From the NCBI GenBank assembly GCA_018368455.1, contig JAGZEG010000008.1, positions 106,234 through 170,233 of the forward strand: a stretch of DNA of 64,000 nucleotides, given 5' to 3'. A program made the position numbers and the translations under genes. The notes under the pieces were generated by a model. The model was not told the DNA's origin, searched no databases, and worked only from the letters and a program-made list of their open reading frames with translations. This stretch comes from Coriobacteriia bacterium. GTDB lineage: Bacteria; Actinomycetota; Coriobacteriia; Coriobacteriales; UMGS124. Shown here in pieces: positions 1 through 8,218 of this stretch; within the stretch, counting starts at the first letter, position 1, and each line of letters starts with the position of its first letter.

Positions 1-940
1 ACGCGCCGGGCTCCGAGCCGTTACGGCCGATGATCCGCAGGTTCCACGGCTGCATGGCGGCCATCATGTCGTAGTTGAGCGAGTAGCCACCCGTGCAGAC
101 AACCGTGCCCTTGGACGCAACGTAACGCACGTAGTCGCCGTCCTCGTTGGTGGCGATGCAGCCAGTGACCTTGCCGTCCTCCTTGACGAGCTTGATCATC
201 TGCGTGTTGTAGTGGAACTCGGCGCCCTTCGAGACGGCGTAGTCGTAGAGCACCGTGTTGCCATTGAGCGACTCGTTGCCCTCTTCGTCTGCAGGCCAGG
301 CGGGAGAGTGACCCGTCGCGTAGTGCTTGTAGCGATCGCCCTCGTCATCGTCGCCCGCCTCGTGCCACAGCACGACGTCGCGCTCGGCAAGGCGATCGCC
401 GTACCAGTCGATCGTCTCGCCTGACTCGTCGCAGAACAGGGCGACGAGCTGCTGGTTGATATGGCCTGCGGCATACTGCGTCGCCATGGTGATGTAGTCG
501 AACTTGTCGATCTTCGTGCCCCACTCCTGCTGGTAACGCGAGTTGATGCCCGCCAGGTCATCGCGGATGCCCACGCCCGTGGGGAAGCGCTCGATACCGA
601 TGACCTTGGCGCCTTCCTCCGCCGCCGTGGCGACGGCAAACATGCCGCCCGTGCCACAGCCAATGACGAGGATGTCGGTCTCGTACGTCTGCACGATGTC
701 AGCATCAGCGATCTCGGGCTCGACACCGAGCCAATCAGGCGTAGTACCGAGAATGGCGCCGTTAGCCGGCCACACGCCCTCGCTACCAACTGCAGAATCG
801 GCCGCGGGCGCAACGTCCTTGGCAGACGACTCTGAGGCAATCGCCTGTGCCGCCGTCCCCGCAACGGCAGCGGCACCGGCAAGAGCCGTGGCGCCTGCAA
901 CGAACGTACGACGGGACAGCGCGCTCTCATTCTGTGCCAT
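1..940 (-). CDS. Tat-exported FAD-dependent reductase, fumarate/urocanate reductase superfamily (3' end outside window)
   Basis: The first 313 codons are visible and the C-terminus lies beyond base 1. A twin-arginine signal (SRRTFVAGA, Arg10-Arg11) is followed by an Ala-rich h-region. The FAD-binding Rossmann loop ILVIGCGTGG lies near residues 90-99, and a second FAD-contact strand VVCTGGYSLN near residue 290. This pattern is known from exported flavoproteins that reduce organic acceptors (fumarate, urocanate, cinnamates and others) outside the membrane; the acceptor cannot be read here. The start is ATG at 940, preceded by AAGGGG seven bases upstream. The gene is divergent from the LuxR-type gene at 1250, its likely regulator. 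Because the substrate-binding C-terminal part is missing, only the superfamily is certain. Confidence 0.85.
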   Translation of the reverse strand, partial: MAQNESALSRRTFVAGATALAGAAAVAGTAAQAIASESSAKDVAPAADSAVGSEGVWPANGAILGTTPDWLGVEPEIADADIVQTYETDILVIGCGTGGMFAVATAAEEGAKVIGIERFPTGVGIRDDLAGINSRYQQEWGTKIDKFDYITMATQYAAGHINQQLVALFCDESGETIDWYGDRLAERDVVLWHEAGDDDEGDRYKHYATGHSPAWPADEEGNESLNGNTVLYDYAVSKGAEFHYNTQMIKLVKEDGKVTGCIATNEDGDYVRYVASKGTVVCTGGYSLNYDMMAAMQPWNLRIIGRNGSEPGA

Positions 941-1249
941 GAAAATCCCCTTCTTCTCGATAGTTCACACCTTGTGGGCCCCACGTACGCCGGAAGCTCC
1001 CGCGTACGCCAGCAAACTCGTTTATCATGGCGAAGTCGGCGTCCCCCTTTCATCACCCCAATGGGGGGCGAGGCAGCATCATCGCAGGCAGAATGCCGAA
1101 AAGTTGGGAGAAGTACCGTGGGCTGCCTCCGGGGGCATCGATCGGGAACGCATAGCACGCAACCTGCCGCGCAGGGCGAACGCACCTCTCGCAGGGACGC
1201 CCTCGTCGTCCTTCTGGCGTTCGCCTGCTCTCCGCTCAGGACGACGCTC
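941..1249. promoter_or_regulatory. Divergent promoter region with repeated CGTACGCC sites
   Basis: This is the intergenic region between the divergent flavoprotein and LuxR-type genes. It holds an 11-bp palindrome GTGGGCCCCAC (974-984) and two direct copies of CGTACGCC (984-991 and 1003-1010) at a 19-bp pitch, about two helical turns. That spacing would suit binding of a dimeric regulator to one DNA face. The operator role is inferred; no clear -35/-10 pair was identified. Confidence 0.4.
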
Positions 1250-2593
1250 ATGAACGCAGAGCTCTTCCCGCTGTTCGACGCCGTGTTCCCGTTCGCCCGA
1301 GACATCGGAGAACTCGCCGGGGCGCTGGCCGCCCTCAGCGTCGCAGCCGTCGCCATCGCGCGCCCTCGCCTGCTCAGGCCGGGAGCCATCACGATGGGGG
1401 CGCTCGCGCTGTGGTTTGTCGGCGTCGCCGGGACATTCCTGGGGCTCAGCGTCGGCTCCGTGGGCCTTCTGCTCGTCGGCACCTCTCTCAACAAGATCGG
1501 CGGTGCTTGGCTCTCGCTCTGTATCCTCGTCGCCTGCGGCACGACGCTCTCGCAGCGCCAGCTTCTCGGAGGGATCCCGGCAGCCATGGCCCTCGGATGC
1601 CTCGCGGCGCTCGCGGCAGACGCAGTGTCTCTGCCGTTTGCGCTCGCCGCCTACACCGCTGCAGCCCCCATCGGCGCAGCGCTCATCTATCCCATCGCAC
1701 GACGCGCCATTCACGCCATCGCCGCCGCGCCCCCTGCACGCGAGGCGGCCATCACCTGGCCATCCTCCTACCTTCCACTGGGCAACCGCCTGTTCGTCTG
1801 CATATTTGCCTTCTCCGTCGCCACCGGCTTCGCCCAGCGATTCGGGCCGCAGGAGGGCAGACTCGACAGCGTCCCCATCGCAGTTGCAACGTTTACCGCA
1901 CTTGCCCTCTACTGCCTGCTGCGCGTCTCCGGTCAGAAGTTCGACATGCTGCTCGGGCTGTCCGTCGTGTTTACGATGGCAGGCTTTCTCGTCGTGCCCG
2001 TCGAGGGAGCGGCACACGTCTCCGCGGGGGCGCTTATCGTCGGAGACTCGTGCTATCAGGTGCTCTACGACCTCGTGCTGTTTTCTCTCGCAGCGAGAAA
2101 CCGCCTCGCCAGCCTTTCGGTCATCGGCTGGGGATGGGGGTGGAGCGTGCTCGGCATCATCCTGGGCGCCAATGCCGGAGCGTTCGCGCAGAGTGGCTCC
2201 CAGCCAACCATCGCCTATCTCGCGTCGGCAGCCATGGCGACCGCGCTGCTGGCCTACGTGCTGTTCGGCCTGCGCGGCTTTAGCTTCGACGCGACCATCG
2301 AAGGCATCGTGCCCGTTGAACCGCTCAGCATCCCCCAGGGAGCGCCCGGCCTCAGCATCGAGCAAGCCTGCGCAGAGCTTGCCACGGCCCGAGGGCTCAC
2401 GACGCGCGAGGCTGACGTCCTGTGCCTGCTAGCGCACGGGCGGAACAACTCGTATATCCAGGAGGAGCTCGGCCTTACGAGAAACACCGTCAAGTCGCAC
2501 ATCAAGCACGTCTATCAAAAGCTCGGCGTGCACAGCCAGCAGGAGCTCATCGACATTGCGAGCGCAGGAAGAAATGGTGGGGATCCCACATAG
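1250..2593 (+). CDS. Membrane-anchored LuxR-family transcriptional regulator
   Basis: The product has 447 residues: a long hydrophobic N-terminal part with about ten to twelve membrane segments, then a C-terminal GerE/LuxR helix-turn-helix (residues ~383-440, from LTTREADVL through NTVKSHIKHVYQKLGVHSQQE). There is no receiver or autoinducer domain, so the membrane part probably senses a ligand directly. Such genes are common next to exported flavoproteins in Coriobacteriia. The ATG at 1250 has AGGA eight bases upstream; a frame open from 974 has no such support. It diverges from the flavoprotein at 1-940 and is its likely regulator. Confidence 0.88.
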   Translation: MNAELFPLFDAVFPFARDIGELAGALAALSVAAVAIARPRLLRPGAITMGALALWFVGVAGTFLGLSVGSVGLLLVGTSLNKIGGAWLSLCILVACGTTLSQRQLLGGIPAAMALGCLAALAADAVSLPFALAAYTAAAPIGAALIYPIARRAIHAIAAAPPAREAAITWPSSYLPLGNRLFVCIFAFSVATGFAQRFGPQEGRLDSVPIAVATFTALALYCLLRVSGQKFDMLLGLSVVFTMAGFLVVPVEGAAHVSAGALIVGDSCYQVLYDLVLFSLAARNRLASLSVIGWGWGWSVLGIILGANAGAFAQSGSQPTIAYLASAAMATALLAYVLFGLRGFSFDATIEGIVPVEPLSIPQGAPGLSIEQACAELATARGLTTREADVLCLLAHGRNNSYIQEELGLTRNTVKSHIKHVYQKLGVHSQQELIDIASAGRNGGDPT

Positions 2594-2807
2594 GGGAAAA
2601 CCTAGCTGGTGGGGCCGGCTCGCGGAGAGGCTGCGAGGCGAGCCCGATTGCGAGGTCGGGGCTCCAGCGGCCCAACGTACGCCGGCGCCGGAGGGCAACT
2701 CGAGAGGACCCGCGACGCCAATCCCGCCGAGCACCGCGCACCATCGATCGGGGGAAGGCGCGACCCAGGACAAGATGGCACATCCTGCACGCAGAGGGCG
2801 CGAAGGC

Positions 2808-2945
2808 GGGCAGAACCTCGGCCTGTGTATGGGCACACAAGCGCGCAGAGGCCACACAGGATGCAGACTGCAGGGCTACCTGCGAAAATGCCGAGCATGG
2901 TGCCGGTGCCCTCCGGGGACCCATACACGAGCTCCGTTCCTGGCC
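2808..2945. repeat. Palindromic intergenic element, copy 1
   Basis: Arms of 26 nt at 2808-2833 and 2920-2945 are inverted copies of each other (18 of 26 match, including GTGTATGGG at the inner end). The centre carries CTACCTGCGAAAATG (2876-2890), a variant of the CCTGCGG motif found in the centre of the other copies. The element lies between two convergent genes. The rest of the 2594-3093 gap shows no credible gene; it contains ACGTACGCCG (2675-2684), which also occurs at 983-992. Confidence 0.6.
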
Positions 2946-3093
2946 GCAAATCAGCCGAGAACCAGCAATGTGGGACGCCGAGACGCTTTCCGCGCCAGGA
3001 AAGCGGCCCGTGTCAGCCGCGCGCAGGCAGCTGATCGGGATGTGGGGCAGGAGCGCCGGACACAGGAAAGCAGCGCGCCCCCTCGCCTACCAG

Positions 3094-4032
3094 CTAGAGC
3101 AGCATGGCAAGCGTGCCAACGACGATGAGCACCAGGCCAACGGCAGACTTGCGCGTCAGTCGCTCGCCAAAGACAACGTAGGCAAACGCAATGGACACGA
3201 GGATGCTCAGCTTGTCGATAGGCACAACGAGGCTGGCTGGCCCCGTCTGAAGCGCACGGTAGAAGCAAAGCCACGACGCACCGGTCGCAAAGCCTGACAG
3301 CACGATGAACAGCAGCTCACGACCGTTGATATGGCGAAGCTCACCCTGCTTGCGCGTCACGAACACCATGACCCACGCCATGACGAGCACGACGATCGTA
3401 CGGATAGCCGTGCCCAGGTTCGACTCGACATCCGTGATGCCGACCTTGCCCAAGATGGACGTCAGCGCGGCGAACACGGCACTCAGCAGCGCGTAGACGA
3501 GCCAGGCATGACGACCGTTGAACAACGCGGATATGCGCGCGCCAAGCGTGGAGGGCCCGGAGCCGGTAGCGGCATGCGCCACCTCTTCGGAAACGGAAGC
3601 GGAGCCCTCCCTCTTCTGGATCATAAGGAAGGTACCCACGGCAATGACGATGATGCCGACAATCTGCGGCGCCGCAACCGGCTCGCCCAACAGGATGAAC
3701 GCGAGCAGAACGGTGAGCACGATGCTCGACTTGTCGATGGGCACGACCTTGTTGACGTCGCCAAGCTGGAGCGCCTTGAAGTAACACAGCCACGATCCAC
3801 CCGTCGCCAGACCTGACAGCGCAAGGAAAAGCAGCGTGCGTCCTGAAATGTCGCCGATCGAATCCTGTGAGCCCACAACGAACACCATGACCCACGAAAA
3901 CGCCAGCACAACGACCGTGCGGATAGCCGTTGCCACCGTGGAGTCCGTCGTACGGATGCCGCATTTCGCCAAGATGGACGTCAGGCCTGCGAACAGCGCC
4001 GATCCCACCGCAAACAGCAGCCACGATCCCAT
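3094..4032 (-). CDS. EamA-family (DMT superfamily) membrane transporter
   Basis: The 312-residue product has ten predicted membrane helices arranged as two homologous halves of five. Each half contains the same signature, TSILAKCGI...ATAIRTVVVL in the first and TSILGKVGI...GTAIRTIVVL in the second, then a VVPIDK motif. This internal duplication defines the EamA family of small-metabolite exporters or importers; no substrate can be inferred. The start is ATG 4032, with AAGGGG eight bases upstream; a GTG nine bases further upstream overlaps that ribosome binding site and is less likely. It is a single-gene unit, convergent with the LuxR-type gene. Confidence 0.9.
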   Translation of the reverse strand: MGSWLLFAVGSALFAGLTSILAKCGIRTTDSTVATAIRTVVVLAFSWVMVFVVGSQDSIGDISGRTLLFLALSGLATGGSWLCYFKALQLGDVNKVVPIDKSSIVLTVLLAFILLGEPVAAPQIVGIIVIAVGTFLMIQKREGSASVSEEVAHAATGSGPSTLGARISALFNGRHAWLVYALLSAVFAALTSILGKVGITDVESNLGTAIRTIVVLVMAWVMVFVTRKQGELRHINGRELLFIVLSGFATGASWLCFYRALQTGPASLVVPIDKLSILVSIAFAYVVFGERLTRKSAVGLVLIVVGTLAMLL

Positions 4033-4261
4033 CGCGCCCACCCCTTCAGAATCGAACCGGGGACGTCTTCTGGCGCCTCCAGAAACTAGCGCGAAGCGTA
4101 CCGCCGCTGTGCGACGAGGGGGACGATCCCTGCTGGCAAAAGAGGACCACCACGGTTTTTCAACGGGACAAGTATGCTCGTTAAATTATGTACAGTTGTG
4201 GTGTATTTGCTACAAAGACGATCGAAAAGATCCGCGCCATCCGGCGTTCGAGTTCGTCTCA

Positions 4262-4344
4262 TAAAAAGGGCCGCTAAAGGTGCAACTTTAGCGGCCTGAA
4301 CAGAGGCGCTGCCCGACCCTGCTTAAGGTCACTCGGGCCCCGCT
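4262..4344 (-). ncRNA. Small structured RNA, copy A, with own promoter and terminator
   Basis: On the minus strand a TATACT box (4351-4356) is followed by AGCGGGGCCCG, a stem GCCCG/CGGGC with an inner GACC/GGTC pairing, then GCGCCT, and finally a perfect 11-bp terminator hairpin (4269-4296) followed by five U (4263-4267). Copy B at 15827-15918 shares the TATACT box, the AGCGGGGCCCG block, CGGGC-NN-CGCCT and a terminator of different sequence. A conserved layout with changed paired bases points to a real structured RNA. I do not recognise its family. The rest of 4033-4460 holds no convincing gene; a 41-codon frame at 4174-4299 runs into the terminator from the other strand. Confidence 0.6.
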
Positions 4345-4460
4345 GGTTCTAGTATACCCCATGTGATGCGTATCTATAGCGTGTTTTCTCAACAAGATAA
4401 CACCACGTACGAGACGTTGATTATCAAAGCCACTGCAACGCTTCCCATACTGATCGCAAC

Positions 4461-5901
4461 GCGTTGCGCTGAGTCCGGGAATGAACTCCCCTGTAGGCCG
4501 GATGGGCCGGCCCGGAGAGGAGGCCGGCCATGTGCGCCGCGAAGAAGGGCAAGCCGCCGACCGAGAGGGCCTACGGCAGGCTGACGATGCTCGAGAGGAA
4601 GGACATCGAGAGGGCGCTCGGGCGCGGGGAGCCGTGCCGCAAGATCGCCCGCGGGCTCGGCCGCAGCCCCTCGACGGTGAAGCGCGAGGTCGACCGGCAC
4701 CGCTTCGTCACCTCGCCCAAGTCCCTGCGCGGCGAGCCGGCGCCCGAGGACCTCGGCGGCGCCTGCCCGAAGCTCGGGGCGTGGCCGCGGTGCTGCAACG
4801 GCTGCAGCCACAAGGGCGGCTACGGCTGCAGCAGGAAACCGAAGGTCGCCTACGTCGCGAAGTGGGCGCAGGCGACGGCCGACGCGGAGCTCTCGGAGAG
4901 CCGCTCCGGCATCGACGAGACCGAGGAGTCCGCTGAGGCGAAGCTGAGGGCCCTGCGCGAGGGGACCGGGCGCGGGCTGTCGCCCGCCCAGATAGCGCTC
5001 ATGGGCGGCCCGCCCGCGAGCACGGGCTACCGTTGGATCGACCGGGGCTACGCCGAGATGACCAACCTGGGGAACCTGCGCCGCAAGACCGGCTACAGGC
5101 TGTGCAAGAAGCGCAAGAGGGCCGTGACGCGGCACTCGCCCTCCAGGTCGCACGCGGCGTTCCTCGCGCTCGGCGAGGACGCGTGCGCCGCGGCGTGGGA
5201 GATGGACACGGTCGAGGGCTCCGCCGCCGACTCCGCGCGGCTGCTCACCGTCCTGCACAGGCCGAGCCGGTTCCAGGCGGCGCTGCTGATCCCGGACGGG
5301 ACGTGCGGGTCGGTGCTCGCCGCGCTGCGATCGCTCTCCGAGGCGCTCGGCGGCCCGGCGGCCATGCGGCGCGTGTTCGGAACCGTGCTCACCGACAACG
5401 GCTCCGAGTTCGCCGACGAGGCCGCCATCGGCGCCGTCCTCGGAGAGCGCCCGGGCGAGGTGAGGCTTTTCTACTGCGACCCGAGGCAGTCGCAGCAGAA
5501 GGGCGCCTGCGAGAGGAACCACGTCGAGATAAGGAAGATGCTGCCGAAGGTGTCCGGCATCAGGTTCGACCTGCTCACGGGGGCCGACGTGTCGCTCGCC
5601 ATGAGCCACGTCAACTCCGAGCCCAGGGGCGCGCTCGCATGGGGCAGGCCCGTCGACGCGCTCGAGGCCGCCTTCGGCGACGACGCACGCGCGCTCATGG
5701 CGGCGCTCGGCGTCGAGGCCGTCGGGATCGACGCGATAGACCTCACGCCGGGGCTCGTGGGGCGCGCCCGCGAGGAGAGGGGCGACCCGCCGCTGACCGG
5801 GTAGGCTCCGGGGACAACCCAAGGTGCGCGGGCCCGTTGCGCTGAGTCCGGACCGACGGCGCGGCGGGCCGGCGGAGCATGGTCCGAACCCAGCGCAACG
5901 C
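4461..5901 (+). mobile_element. IS30-family insertion sequence
   Basis: The element is about 1.44 kb with one transposase gene. The left end carries GTTGCGCTGAGTCCGG (4463-4478), and the right end carries the inverted form ending CCCAGCGCAAC (5882-5899). A perfect 12-bp palindrome GCAACGCGTTGC (4456-4467) spans the left boundary. Codon use is distinct from the neighbours, with frequent AGG arginine codons, consistent with horizontal arrival. Exact ends and the target duplication were not resolved because further end copies follow the element (5836-5852 and 5967-5983). Confidence 0.75.
4530..5804 (+). CDS. IS30-family transposase
   Basis: The product has 424 residues, slightly long for the family. 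The N-terminal helix-turn-helix is visible as LTMLERKDIERALGRGE then SPSTVKREVDRH. The DDE integrase core follows: the first Asp in WEMDTVEG (~residue 230), the second in LTDNGSEF (~290), and the Glu region in QQKGACERNHVEIRKMLP (~330). It catalyses cut-and-paste or circle-forming transposition of the flanking ends. ATG 4530 has GGAGAGGAGG upstream. The reading frame is intact, so the copy could be active. Arginine is often coded by AGG, unlike in the host genes. Confidence 0.9.
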   Translation: MCAAKKGKPPTERAYGRLTMLERKDIERALGRGEPCRKIARGLGRSPSTVKREVDRHRFVTSPKSLRGEPAPEDLGGACPKLGAWPRCCNGCSHKGGYGCSRKPKVAYVAKWAQATADAELSESRSGIDETEESAEAKLRALREGTGRGLSPAQIALMGGPPASTGYRWIDRGYAEMTNLGNLRRKTGYRLCKKRKRAVTRHSPSRSHAAFLALGEDACAAAWEMDTVEGSAADSARLLTVLHRPSRFQAALLIPDGTCGSVLAALRSLSEALGGPAAMRRVFGTVLTDNGSEFADEAAIGAVLGERPGEVRLFYCDPRQSQQKGACERNHVEIRKMLPKVSGIRFDLLTGADVSLAMSHVNSEPRGALAWGRPVDALEAAFGDDARALMAALGVEAVGIDAIDLTPGLVGRAREERGDPPLTG

Positions 5902-5995
5902 CTTTCCCCACAACCACCTCAACTGCGGGAAGGGTGCAGGGGGAGCGCCAAGGGAGGCCCCTCCGCGTTGCGCTGACTGCGGAAACGCGGAGGGG
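5836..5995. repeat. Extra IS30 end copies and hairpin
   Basis: Besides the element's right end, two more direct-orientation copies of the end sequence GTTGCGCTGA are present (5836-5852 and 5967-5983). The first forms an inverted pair with the right end (17 of 19 bases). The second sits in the loop of a hairpin with a perfect 12-bp stem (5958-5969 with 5984-5995). This suggests nested end remnants or a deleted second element. Confidence 0.55.
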
Positions 5996-6050
5996 CTCGG
6001 ATGTGTTGCATTAAGGTTGGTACTCAACCCACCACGTACGAGAGATTCAG

Positions 6051-6087
6051 AGCGGACCCGCGATCCCAGGCGGATCGCGGGTCCGCT
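6051..6087 (-). terminator. Strong hairpin downstream of flavoprotein gene
   Basis: A perfect 16-bp GC-rich stem (6051-6066 with 6072-6087) with a five-base loop lies 12 bases past the stop of the flavoprotein gene. There is no U tract, so it may stabilise the mRNA 3' end or terminate inefficiently. Confidence 0.55.
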
Positions 6088-6099
6088 CGTCAGTCGTCG

Positions 6100-7872
6100 C
6101 TACGCCTGGCTTGCGTACATGCCCGCGATATAACCGGACGTCTGGACCTTGCCGATGCCGTGCACGTGGTGGCCGCCAGCAGACTCGCCGCAAGCAAACA
6201 GGCCATCGATCGGCGTTCCGTCGATCCTCAGCACCTGGCGATGGGCGTCGGTGCGCAGACCGGTCAGGCAGTCATGCAGAATCGGCGTCGCCCAAGCGGC
6301 GTAGAACGGACCCGTCTCGATCTTGGCAGTCAGCGTCTCCGGATCACGACCGTAGACCTCGTCCGTGCCCGCATCAACGGAGGCGTTGTAGGCCTCGACC
6401 TCCTTGACCAGTGTAGCGGGGTCAACTTTAACGTCCTCGTAATACTTGTTAACGATGGCCGCTGCAAGGTCTTCGATCGTATCGGCCTTGAAGAAGTAAC
6501 CGTTCTCGATGTCGACGTTGGGGTAGTCGCAATTCCAGCCGTTCGCCTCAGCCGTCGCACTGTCAAAGATGGCCCAGATCGGGCCGCCGACGCGCTCGGT
6601 GCCCAGGTCGGTCGTGATGACAGCACTGCCCATGGCATCGGCATAGAAGTCGTACTTATCGGCGTCTTTGCCCTTGAGGCTCATATTCTCGTCGTGGAAG
6701 CGCGCGCCGAGCATGTTGACGAAGATGATGCCGTTCACATCGGCAAGGCGCAGGCCCACGCCTCCGGCCAGCGGAAACACCTGGCTGCCCGTCTCCCATG
6801 CGAGGTTCTGGTAGCCGTAGCGAACGCCGATGTGCTTGTTTGCCGTAATGGGCGAGGCAGCCTGCACCGTCCAATTCGCCGTGTCGCCCAGGCCGGCGCC
6901 GATGGCCAGACCCGCGATTTCGCCCGATGCGTCCTGGAAGCTATACGGCTCGCCGGCAACGCCGTCGTACTCCTTCGTCCAGCGCGGGTCGAACATCGTG
7001 CGCCACTCAACGTTGCCCGTACCGCCACCCGTTGCGATGATGACGGCCTTCGATGCGCTGATAGCAAGAACCTCGGTTGTGTCCTGGATGTTCTCGTCAG
7101 CATGCTCGCCCACCAGTTCGGTGCCGTCAGGCAGCGTGCGCGGGTTGTAGCTCGCGCGAATGCCGACAACGCGGCCGGAGTCATCCACAACGAGGGCGTC
7201 CATGTGACGGTTCATCATGAAGTCGACGCCCTCCTTGCGCGCCGTCTCCTCGAACGGACGCGTCAGGGCGATACCGTTGTTGCCCGACTCCTTAGAGCCT
7301 GTGTCAATCTTGACGTAAGGGCTCGAGTCGGCCACAGCGCTACGCGGTACGGAGTCGGCCTCGTCACCCATGCCATTGACGGCGACGGTGCCCTCGGGGA
7401 ACGACAGGCCCTTCGTCAGCATCCAGTCGAAGCACTCCGCCATGCGATCAGCGCACTCGCGCAGAATGGCGCGATCGTTGAAGCGCGTATTGATGTATGC
7501 GGGGTTGGTGTGGTCAAGATAGTACTGGTCAGGCGAATCCTCGACGCCCGAGTCCTTCTGCAGCTTCGTGCCGCCACCGGAGTGCGTGATGCCGCCGGAG
7601 ACAGCCGCGTGACCACCGGTGTCGTAGTTGGCGTCGATGCACAGGACCTTTAACCCCTCGTCGTTGCACTTAAGCGCCGCGAGCAGGCCCGCGGCACCCG
7701 CGCCGCACACGACGATGTCGTACTCGTAATCCCAGGCGTCAGGAACGTCGTTCTCGGACGCCTTGGCAAACATCGGCGCCAAGCCGGCCGAAGCCGCGAT
7801 GCCAGCTCCCGCCAGAGCCGCGCCCGTCACGAAATTCCGCCTCGTGATATCCCCCGAGATCTTGCCCTCCAT
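6100..7872 (-). CDS. Tat-exported FAD-dependent reductase, fumarate reductase superfamily
   Basis: The 590-residue product starts with a Tat signal (ITRRNFVTGAAL, Arg11-Arg12), then the FAD Rossmann motif IVVCGAGAAGLLAALK (~residues 55-70) and the TGGHAAVSGG loop. The C-terminus has the FAD-closing motif IDGLFACGESAGGHHVHG. These are hallmarks of soluble exported fumarate-reductase-like flavoproteins. The usual H-T-x-GG segment reads LHDCLTGLRTD here, so the acceptor is probably not fumarate itself. ATG 7872 is preceded by AAGGGGGG; a longer frame from 7914 lacks a ribosome binding site. No regulator gene is adjacent, but a strong palindrome lies upstream at 7928-7953. Confidence 0.88.
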   Translation of the reverse strand: MEGKISGDITRRNFVTGAALAGAGIAASAGLAPMFAKASENDVPDAWDYEYDIVVCGAGAAGLLAALKCNDEGLKVLCIDANYDTGGHAAVSGGITHSGGGTKLQKDSGVEDSPDQYYLDHTNPAYINTRFNDRAILRECADRMAECFDWMLTKGLSFPEGTVAVNGMGDEADSVPRSAVADSSPYVKIDTGSKESGNNGIALTRPFEETARKEGVDFMMNRHMDALVVDDSGRVVGIRASYNPRTLPDGTELVGEHADENIQDTTEVLAISASKAVIIATGGGTGNVEWRTMFDPRWTKEYDGVAGEPYSFQDASGEIAGLAIGAGLGDTANWTVQAASPITANKHIGVRYGYQNLAWETGSQVFPLAGGVGLRLADVNGIIFVNMLGARFHDENMSLKGKDADKYDFYADAMGSAVITTDLGTERVGGPIWAIFDSATAEANGWNCDYPNVDIENGYFFKADTIEDLAAAIVNKYYEDVKVDPATLVKEVEAYNASVDAGTDEVYGRDPETLTAKIETGPFYAAWATPILHDCLTGLRTDAHRQVLRIDGTPIDGLFACGESAGGHHVHGIGKVQTSGYIAGMYASQA

Positions 7873-7927
7873 TAGAAATCCCCCCTTACTTGGGCCGTAT
7901 GCGGGCGCCCCCATGCGCCCCCAGGCC

Positions 7928-7953
7928 AGCTATGGGAGCATGCCTCCATAGCT
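7928..7953. promoter_or_regulatory. 26-bp near-perfect palindrome, candidate operator
   Basis: The outer arms AGCTATGG (7928-7935) and CCATAGCT (7946-7953) match perfectly, and the ten bases between them are also nearly self-complementary around GCATGC, giving 22 of 26 bases in symmetry. It lies 56 bases upstream of the flavoprotein start at 7872, where an operator would be expected. Which regulator binds is unknown. Confidence 0.5.
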
Positions 7954-7988
7954 TGCGCACAATCATAGTCCGCGCGACGGAGAAATCA

Positions 7989-8190
7989 ATGGCAGTTAAC
8001 TGCGGGCTCGCAGCCTGGAAAGAGGAGTACCCCGAGGTCTATGCCAAGACGATCCAGGGCATCCCGATGGGCTGCCCGGCGACTCCGAACCGGCATCGGC
8101 GCCACGTGCGTGTTCCTGGCAAGTCCCAGCGCCAAGTACATCTCTAGCGAGACGCTCACGCTCCAGGGCGGCAGCGGCCTGCGCCCGTAA
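7989..8190 (+). pseudogene. C-terminal remnant of a short-chain dehydrogenase/reductase
   Basis: Two adjacent frames together read like the end of an SDR-family oxidoreductase. The first (from 7989) gives WKEEYPEVYAKTIQGIPMG, and after a frameshift near 8087-8094 the second gives IGATCVFLASPSAKYISS followed by ETLTLQGGSGLRP and a stop at 8188-8190. The I-P-x-G-x-P-x-x-IG-x-x-x-x-FLAS-x-x-x-x-YI pattern is the classical SDR C-terminus. The Rossmann N-terminus and catalytic Tyr-Lys are absent. It is a decayed fragment between the flavoprotein and the dlt operon. Confidence 0.7.
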
Positions 8191-8218
8191 GGCGAGACGA
8201 GCCTGCCGGCCGGGCCCT

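Noticed and set aside
2422..3297. Long Arg/Ala-rich frames between the LuxR-type and EamA genes
   Set aside because: They overlap both flanking genes in other frames and lack start signals; the region contains a palindromic repeat.
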